DNA of 54,147 nucleotides. Origin: a virus. The notes under the pieces are model-generated. The model saw only the letters and a list, made by a program, of their open reading frames with translations, was not told where the DNA came from and made no database searches. Shown here piece after piece: positions 48,432 through 54,147 of the stretch (position 1 is its first letter; every line of letters starts with the position of its first letter). Location: positions 1 through 54,147 of the IMG/VR virus record IMGVR_UViG_3300018080_000221; one strand, written 5' to 3'. Position numbers and translations under genes: made by a program.

Positions 48432-49089
48432 CGAAGACACGGTGGTGCCAGTCGTCGTAGATGGCGAGGTAGTCCCAGCCGTTCCCTTTGGTGGCCCCAT
48501 CACGTTCGTACCTGAGAGGGACATTTGGGAGAGGCATCCAGACGAGAGCGACCAGCAATGGGCCTACTTCCAGCAATACAGGGATATGACCGCCTACGAC
48601 CGGAGCATTGGAGCTGTTGCCGAGCACTTTGAGGGCCACGTCGTTGGTAACCTCCGCGAGATTTTTCACCGCTTCAGGTGGCGTGAGAGGGTAGCAGAGT
48701 ATGATCGCTACCAGGACAGCCACTTCAGAGAGGCGTTATTGGCAGAACGTATACGTACCAGGAAAGGTATGGCTGGCTTGGGATCAGTGATGCGCAAGAA
48801 GGCAGCCAACGCGCTCAAGCATGTGAAGGAGACCCTGGAGACTACTACCGTAGACCCAGAGACTGGAGAGGTTCACAAGGAGGTCAAGACCGTTCTCACT
48901 GTGAAGGAGATACTAGACCTGGCTAAGGTGGGAGCTGACCTGGAGACTACCGCCCTCGACATGAAGGGGGAGCCCATCGTAGCACGGCAGATTAACATGT
49001 ACATAAACGACAGCGACGAGGAGATACTGGAGGCTGCTAGGGAGCTGCTCAGGATCAAGGGAGCGAAAGTGATCGACCATGAGGACTGA
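48418..49089 (+). CDS. Terminase small subunit
   Basis: A 223-residue protein starting at GTG. Residues ~45-105 (SDQQWAYFQQYRDM, RSIGAVAEHF, LREIFHRFRWRERVAEYDRY) match the N-terminal DNA-binding region of small terminases; a coiled coil and an acidic C-terminus follow. It overlaps the CsrA-like gene by 14 bases and the large subunit gene by 11. It selects the packaging site, usually in or near its own gene. Confidence 0.8.
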   Translation: MSWNDEDTVVPVVVDGEVVPAVPFGGPITFVPERDIWERHPDESDQQWAYFQQYRDMTAYDRSIGAVAEHFEGHVVGNLREIFHRFRWRERVAEYDRYQDSHFREALLAERIRTRKGMAGLGSVMRKKAANALKHVKETLETTTVDPETGEVHKEVKTVLTVKEILDLAKVGADLETTALDMKGEPIVARQINMYINDSDEEILEAARELLRIKGAKVIDHED

Positions 49090-50563
49090 GGAGAGAGAAG
49101 CCCTCATCAAGCTGCTGGAGCAGGACCCAGTATGGTGGATGGAGAGGAACTTCTGGATACCAGACAGGCGCGACCCTATGACGGGGGAGGAGCTGGGGCC
49201 AGGGCCGATCATACTCCATCCTATCCAGAAGCGCATCCTGAGAGCTGTACTTATCAAGGGCGATGGGGGCAGATTTCCCTACTCGACCATGCTCTATAGT
49301 ACCATCAAGAAGTCGGGTAAGACCAGGATAGGAGCGGGAGTAGCTGCATGGTTTGCGGCCACCCAGGGCAGGTATAACGAGGTCTATTGCTTGGCTAACG
49401 ATGGTAAGCAGAGTTCTGACCGTATCCTATCAGCCATCAAGCAGTGCGTGACGTTGAATACTAATATGGATTGGAACGTCACCAAGACCAAGATCACGTT
49501 GCCTAATGGCACGTACATAGAGGCCATCCCTTGCGACCCCAAAGGCTCTGCAGGGGCTAACCCAGGATTGACTGTCTGGTCTGAGATGTGGGGATATGCC
49601 CACCAGCATAAGGAGCGTTTGTGGACTGAGATGACTATTCCGCCTACCAGATTTGGTAAGGCGATGCGGTGGGTAGAGTCCTATGCAGGGTACAAGGATG
49701 AGTCGGCAGTACTCTACTCCCTGTACGAGCAGGGCACGGAGCATGGTAGAAGGCATCCAGAGTTTAGCGGTCCAGACGACCCTCCATGCTACACCAACGA
49801 GGCCGCTAACATGTTCTGCTATTGGGACGATGGAGATGCGGCACGAAGGATGCCCTGGCAGACAGACGACTATTATGCCCAGGAACGGAGTCAGCTAGTT
49901 GCTAGCGAGTTTGACCGTATCCATCGCAACTTTTGGATAGACTCTGTGGATAAGGCCATCGACTTGGCTTGGTGGGATGCGTGTAAGGAGGACGTGCCAG
50001 CACTGGACCATCGCACTCCGGTAGTGATGGCAGTAGACGCCTCAGTGAGCCACGACTCAACTGCGGCCTGCTTGGTCAGTAGGCATCCAGACCCGCAGAG
50101 GAGGAACAAGGAGACTATGATCCGTAAGGTCAGGGCATGGTATCCTTCGCCTGGAGAGAAGATAGACCTGACAACAACGTTGGAAGCGTGTATATTGGAC
50201 TGGTCCGAGAGGTATAATATAGTCTGCTTGGTCTATGATAAGTACCAACTCCATAAGATGATGATGGATATCAGGAAGGAAGGTATCGTCAGGGTAAGGG
50301 AGTTTGGGCAGCAGGTAGACCGTTCAGTAGCAGACCGGCAGATATTGGACCAGATACTCACCAGGATGATAGCCCATGACGGTAACCAGGAACTGAGGGA
50401 GCACGTAGATGCCGCAGCTACCAAGATCACTGGAGACAATAAGATGCGTTTTGTGAAGGCGTCTGATCAGAAGGACGCCCAAGGGCGCACGGCCAAGCCT
50501 ATAGACCTATTAGTTTGCGCTTCCATGGGTAACCATGAGTGCCTGAGGTTGAACCTAGCATGA
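49079..50563 (+). CDS. terL: Terminase large subunit
   Basis: A 494-residue protein. ATPase: STIKKSGKTRIG (Walker A, residues 74-85) and LTVWSE (Walker B with catalytic Glu, about 163-168). Nuclease: VVMAVDASVSHDSTAA (first Asp, about 317), LVYDKYQL (second Asp, about 385) and a C-terminal acidic segment. It pumps DNA into the prohead. It ends in ATGA overlap with the portal gene. Confidence 0.93.
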   Translation: MRTEEREALIKLLEQDPVWWMERNFWIPDRRDPMTGEELGPGPIILHPIQKRILRAVLIKGDGGRFPYSTMLYSTIKKSGKTRIGAGVAAWFAATQGRYNEVYCLANDGKQSSDRILSAIKQCVTLNTNMDWNVTKTKITLPNGTYIEAIPCDPKGSAGANPGLTVWSEMWGYAHQHKERLWTEMTIPPTRFGKAMRWVESYAGYKDESAVLYSLYEQGTEHGRRHPEFSGPDDPPCYTNEAANMFCYWDDGDAARRMPWQTDDYYAQERSQLVASEFDRIHRNFWIDSVDKAIDLAWWDACKEDVPALDHRTPVVMAVDASVSHDSTAACLVSRHPDPQRRNKETMIRKVRAWYPSPGEKIDLTTTLEACILDWSERYNIVCLVYDKYQLHKMMMDIRKEGIVRVREFGQQVDRSVADRQILDQILTRMIAHDGNQELREHVDAAATKITGDNKMRFVKASDQKDAQGRTAKPIDLLVCASMGNHECLRLNLA

Positions 50564-52089
50564 AGACTGTACAAACGCCAGAAGCTAGAGGGACTACTCT
50601 CATAGATACAGGAGCCGAGATAGAGCAGGCTTCTGGGGTCTTCAGCTGGAACGTCACCGGTGAGGGCGTGGATCAGGTTCCAGCCTACGGCTCCAAGACC
50701 AGGGATGAGTACCTGGTTAGGCACCTGACCAAGTATGGTAATGACCTCCTGGCCGGAGCGGTATCCAACCTTCAGGCTAAGATAGTTACCACTCACTGGT
50801 TCGTGGAGGGGCCTTTGGCCTTGGCTGAGGCTGCCAGGAATATGCTACTCTACCAGAGCGACTTCGGGGCGGGGTGGGAGTCTATGGCTGCCCCGTGGAT
50901 ACATGGTTACCTCTGCAGGGATGGGGGCGGCATCTTGGAGAATGGCAGGGCCAGTCGTAGTGACCACGATGGGCCGTCCCTGGGATTCGCCCATATAGAC
51001 GAGTCCAAGATGACCCGTACTGGCGACCCAGAGTATCCATTTAAGTATCAGGCCAAGAATGGCCATATTAAGATGCACCGGAGCCAGGTATCCCCGATGG
51101 TAGATATGAGGGATGGTCGGGACTCCATGAAGGGCGTAGGGTTCTGCGCCCTCAGCCGTACCCTTGCAACCTCACATATCCTGATGGATGTGGTTACCTA
51201 TAAGCGTGAGATGCTGAGCGACCTTCCCCCTGCAGGTATCCTCTTTATCAATAACATGACCGAGCCGCAGTGGAAAGACCTCAACCAGAAGTACGATGGC
51301 CGGCAGCAGAACTCTGGCAATACGGTCTGGCGGGATATTATGGTGGCCCTGGGTATTGACCCGGCCTACCCCGTCAGTGCTGAGCTATTCCAGTTGCGGC
51401 GTCTGTGGGAGTCCTTTGACGAGCGTACCCAGATGGAGATGGCTATTTATTCCTTTGCCCTGGGCTTTAGAGTAGACCCCAGAGAGTATTGGCCAGTCTC
51501 GTCAGGTAGCTTGGGCACTGCAACTGAGGCAGAGATACAGCACAGGAAAGCCAGGGCCAAGGGTGAAGGCGCGATCTTTTCGGCTATAGAGCGCATCTTC
51601 AACGGGCCGTTCGGTATCAGTCCTGTCCTCAAGTTCCGCTTCGACTTCAGGGACGACGACGAGGACCAGCAGGCGGCAGAGATTGCCAAGCTGAAGATAG
51701 ACAACATCCGTAAGCTCTGGGAGGCAAGCCCCAACGCCGTATACTTCCAGTTGGAGCAGATGCGGGCAGAGCAAGCCAAGCAGAGGGCCCAGGAGTTCGC
51801 TGACCAGCAAGACCAGGACGACGAGCAAGACCCAGACGAGGATACTAAGCAACTGAACTTCGACGAGAGCCAAGCCAGCGACATAGTTGGTATTGGCGGT
51901 ATGATCTCTACTGAGGAGGCCAGAAACCTGCTAGTGAGCTGGAATATCGTGGAGCCGCACGTCTTGGGGCAGCAGATCGACGATGGCCGTGTCTACGATG
52001 TTAAGGGGCTGATTAAAGCCTATGGGCCTTGGGTGAGGGTGTATGATGATGGTCGTTATCTTCGCCTGAGTTCACGCACACTTGGTTAG
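50560..52089 (+). CDS. Portal protein
   Basis: A 509-residue protein next to the large terminase. GFCALSRTLATSHILMDVVTYKREMLSDLP (positions ~199-228) and the following helical region are of the portal clip/stem type, and QLRRLWESFDERTQMEMAIYS matches portal wing sequence. The acidic DQQDQDDEQDPDED stretch near 430 is a flexible C-terminal part. The C-terminal codons overlap palindrome copy C. Confidence 0.85.
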   Translation: MKTVQTPEARGTTLIDTGAEIEQASGVFSWNVTGEGVDQVPAYGSKTRDEYLVRHLTKYGNDLLAGAVSNLQAKIVTTHWFVEGPLALAEAARNMLLYQSDFGAGWESMAAPWIHGYLCRDGGGILENGRASRSDHDGPSLGFAHIDESKMTRTGDPEYPFKYQAKNGHIKMHRSQVSPMVDMRDGRDSMKGVGFCALSRTLATSHILMDVVTYKREMLSDLPPAGILFINNMTEPQWKDLNQKYDGRQQNSGNTVWRDIMVALGIDPAYPVSAELFQLRRLWESFDERTQMEMAIYSFALGFRVDPREYWPVSSGSLGTATEAEIQHRKARAKGEGAIFSAIERIFNGPFGISPVLKFRFDFRDDDEDQQAAEIAKLKIDNIRKLWEASPNAVYFQLEQMRAEQAKQRAQEFADQQDQDDEQDPDEDTKQLNFDESQASDIVGIGGMISTEEARNLLVSWNIVEPHVLGQQIDDGRVYDVKGLIKAYGPWVRVYDDGRYLRLSSRTLG

Positions 52090-52099
52090 GGGGCTGTGC
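52076..52099 (+). repeat. Dispersed palindrome copy C
   Basis: GCACACTT ... AGGGGGCTGTGC, 24 bp, across the portal stop codon. Its right arm provides the AGGGGG ribosome site of the next gene (TTG 52101). Confidence 0.75.
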
Positions 52100-52100
52100 A

Positions 52101-52661
52101 TTGGCTGGCGAAATTCTTTACCGAGCCTTCAGGACCAGAGGGGTATACGCCAACATGGACGCCTTCCGTAGGGTGGTAGGGGAAGGTATGCAGCAGACCG
52201 TGTTCCCTAAGATCGTGAAGGGACTTGAGGGTCAGATAGAGCATTGGGACGTAGATGACCAGTTCTTGGAGTTCCTGCCTGTGAAGCTGATTAGCGAGGC
52301 GGGTATCTCCATCAAGGTCTTTCCTAGGGGGCCAGGGGTCAAGCTCTGGAAGTTCAAGAGCTTTGGGACCAAGGAGCATAAGGTCAGGGTCAAAAAGACC
52401 CATACGATGCGCCACCATCGCTTCAAGAGGTATAAGCCTGCACTGGCCCTACCTAACCCAGGAGTGAAGCGTGGGTTTGGTCCAGCCCCATTCGCGCCAG
52501 GGACAGTAGGCTTCAGGCACGAGGTAGTGGTGCCAGCCATGGCGGGCCAGTTCTTTGAGAAGAGGGTAGCAGACGACTACAAGGCTAATCGGCAATTTAG
52601 CCGTGACATGGAGAAGATTGTCAGGAAGGCAGTGAGAGCTGCTCAGAAGGAAGGCAACTGA
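52101..52661 (+). CDS. Neck protein (HK97 gp10-like) or minor capsid protein
   Basis: A 186-residue, basic protein starting at TTG. N-terminal helix then strand-rich middle (VFPRGPGVKLWKFKSFG, HKVRVKKTHTM) and a C-terminal helix (DMEKIVRKAVRAAQ). This strand-helix order and the location after the portal gene resemble HK97 gp10-like neck proteins or small minor capsid proteins. No catalytic residues visible. Confidence 0.5.
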   Translation: MAGEILYRAFRTRGVYANMDAFRRVVGEGMQQTVFPKIVKGLEGQIEHWDVDDQFLEFLPVKLISEAGISIKVFPRGPGVKLWKFKSFGTKEHKVRVKKTHTMRHHRFKRYKPALALPNPGVKRGFGPAPFAPGTVGFRHEVVVPAMAGQFFEKRVADDYKANRQFSRDMEKIVRKAVRAAQKEGN

Positions 52662-53164
52662 TGCCAATACCTACATTTAATCAACTATGGCTCCAAGTGA
52701 GAGCAGGTGTATACGGATGGGTGAAGGGCGGCCACCAGGGCCAGCCCAGGCCCATTGCGGTAGATGATCAAGGTCGCCTTATTATCACTACCGGAGCAGC
52801 TGGAGGTGGGGGCGTTAGCGGCGTGGCTGTAGAGATAGCTGGCCAAGATGTAGCAGCCAGTCATCATCACGAGCCAGCGGCTAACACGGCAGCGGTAGTG
52901 ACCCTAGCAGCTCCAGGTGCCGGAGTGAGTAACGTCATCGGGCAAGTGACTTGGTCCTATGATGGAGAGCCGACCAGTGGCACTCTTACCATTGCTCAGG
53001 GAGCCACTACCATCTTCAAGGTAGACATCACCACCAGTGGTCCTGGTCCCATCTCGTGGCCAGTACCTATGAAGTTTGCAGCCAACTCAGTAGTGACTGT
53101 GACGTTGGCTGCTGGCGGTGCTGGTATCAGTGGCATCGTCAACGTACACGCCTGGACGGAGTAG
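52661..53164 (+). CDS. Gly/Ala-rich beta virion protein
   Basis: A 167-residue protein. After a short N-terminus it has repeated Gly/Ala/Thr/Val strands (VVTLAAPGAGVSNVIGQVTW, AANSVVTVTLAAGGAG), typical of Ig-like or jelly-roll capsid decoration domains. It starts in TGATG overlap with the preceding gene. Decoration of the head is inferred. Confidence 0.55.
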   Translation: MPIPTFNQLWLQVRAGVYGWVKGGHQGQPRPIAVDDQGRLIITTGAAGGGGVSGVAVEIAGQDVAASHHHEPAANTAAVVTLAAPGAGVSNVIGQVTWSYDGEPTSGTLTIAQGATTIFKVDITTSGPGPISWPVPMKFAANSVVTVTLAAGGAGISGIVNVHAWTE

Positions 53165-53173
53165 GAGTAGACT

Positions 53174-54147
53174 ATGGGCCTCAGAGGACTCTGGGGAATA
53201 AAAGCCCTGCGGGGTATCATAGGTGGCGATGGATGGCTTCTCAGGGATGAGTTTTGCGATACCAGGGCAGCCGGCAGTGTCGACGGCACTCCAGCAGACC
53301 CTGGCCCTGGAACCAGGGAAGTCCAAGACACGACGCCAAACATGGTGGTTGGTAGCGGCATCGCCAGTATGACTGGGATACTATCATGGACCGACCCGAC
53401 CTTGTCCTACGAGGACTCCCTGGCACGGGCAGTCGGTAGGTTCTTTACTGCCAAGGTCAACATGGGAGCAGTAAATACTTATGCCTTTGTCTGGTCGTCG
53501 GATAATACTCCTGCCAATATCGGGGCGTGGCGGTATGGAGTATATATCTCCGGCGTTGGAAATATACGGGCAGTGGGTACTGGAGCGACTCCAGATGTAG
53601 GCGTCGGAACGATTGCGGCTGCTACCGACTATCGTTTCTTGGTCTTACATGCCAGCCCATTAGGTTGCTACATATTCATAAAGGGTGGTGTCTATACCTA
53701 TTGGACCCTACTCTACAAGATACTTGAGGATAGTACGACTCCTGTATATCCATTGGTCCTGGCCCGTTCTGGCTCGCTAGACGTGGACTTCATTAGGATT
53801 CCAGATACCCTGTGGCTGCCAACGCCGCTGGCCTACGACGCGTTTGGCCGTGGGGATGGGGCCATTGGCTCTACAGAGTTTGCAGGACCAGACAGTCAGC
53901 CTGCTCCAGTTGAGGCATGGTTGTCTGGAGGCTCGACCTGGGCAGTAAGCTCGAATGAGGCAGTGAATACTCCTACCCCTGGCAGCGAACTGCTTACCAA
54001 CCCATCCTTTACTGCTTGGACTGCAGGAGTGCCAGATGGCTGGACTGTACTTAACGACAATCCTCCAGCTACGGAGGTAACCGAGGTAGGGTCTGGGGCG
54101 GGGCATGGTGGGGCAGGTAATGGAGCGGCTAACATATACCGCTCAGA
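53174..54147 (+). CDS. Tail-fibre-like virion protein, 5' part (continues at base 1)
   Basis: The ORF starts at ATG 53174 with TAGGAG upstream and is still open at 54147; it continues in frame at base 2 after removing the 123-bp overlap and ends at 925. The first ~220 residues form a concanavalin/laminin-G-like domain (LRDEFCDTRAAGSVDGTP, RFFTAKVNMG, AFVWSSDNTP, FRIPDTL-like end). A second domain begins near residue 275. Two lectin-like folds in a row suggest carbohydrate binding on the head surface. Confidence 0.7.
   Translation, partial: MGLRGLWGIKALRGIIGGDGWLLRDEFCDTRAAGSVDGTPADPGPGTREVQDTTPNMVVGSGIASMTGILSWTDPTLSYEDSLARAVGRFFTAKVNMGAVNTYAFVWSSDNTPANIGAWRYGVYISGVGNIRAVGTGATPDVGVGTIAAATDYRFLVLHASPLGCYIFIKGGVYTYWTLLYKILEDSTTPVYPLVLARSGSLDVDFIRIPDTLWLPTPLAYDAFGRGDGAIGSTEFAGPDSQPAPVEAWLSGGSTWAVSSNEAVNTPTPGSELLTNPSFTAWTAGVPDGWTVLNDNPPATEVTEVGSGAGHGGAGNGAANIYRS
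54025..54147. repeat. Terminal direct repeat, right copy
   Basis: Identical to bases 1-123; contig overlap of a circular genome. Confidence 0.9.

Noticed and set aside
1-54147. Temperate lifestyle
   Set aside because: No integrase, excisionase-integrase pair, attachment-site core or CI-like repressor was recognised; helix-turn-helix genes alone do not prove lysogeny.

Overview
This window is the complete genome of a tailed double-stranded DNA phage, given as a circular contig cut at an arbitrary point. Bases 1-123 are repeated exactly at 54025-54147, and one tail-fibre-like gene runs through the cut (53174 to the end, continuing to 925). The unique length is about 54,024 bp. Terminase, portal, HK97-type prohead protease, capsid, tail tube, tail chaperones and a tape measure indicate a siphovirus. 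No integrase, repressor, tRNA or CRISPR array was recognised. The host cannot be named from sequence; strong AGGAGG ribosome binding sites and sigma70-like promoters indicate a bacterium.

Layout: two opposed arms diverge near 48.05-48.25 kb and converge at 20.41-20.47 kb. The rightward arm (48.25 kb through the cut to 20.4 kb) holds a CsrA-like ORF, small and large terminase, portal, a neck protein, a block of fibre-like virion proteins, protease, scaffold and capsid. A terminator follows the capsid gene. Next comes an unusual 4.8-kb cassette of two sulfotransferases, a methyltransferase and two glycosyltransferase genes, and then connector, tail tube fused to an Asp-box propeller, frameshifted chaperones, tape measure, minor tail proteins and membrane proteins near the end. 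No classical endolysin was recognised.

The leftward arm (48.0 to 20.5 kb) begins with many small unknown genes and AT-rich, structured intergenic DNA. Nucleic-acid genes follow: RuvC-like resolvase, SNF2-type helicase, Cas4-like nuclease, Sak4-like ATPase, single-strand-binding-like protein, AEP primase-helicase, MazG, HNH nuclease, and a family A polymerase carrying an N-terminal family 4 uracil-DNA glycosylase domain. Interleaved are FolE, QueD, QueE, QueC and a DpdA-like transglycosylase. Together these can make preQ0 from GTP and insert it into DNA, so this phage very probably carries 7-deazaguanine-modified DNA.

Three sequence-level signals are not explained by the genes. (1) Thirteen copies of a 24-28 bp imperfect palindrome (GCACAC...GTGTGC or CTGTGC) are spread around the whole genome, mostly inside coding sequence. 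(2) A 517-bp stretch (47549-48065), including a whole gene, contains only one TpG and one CpA, the latter being part of the gene's own start codon. (3) Several promoters share a CAGCCTG motif between the -35 and -10 boxes, and some are followed by strongly structured leaders.
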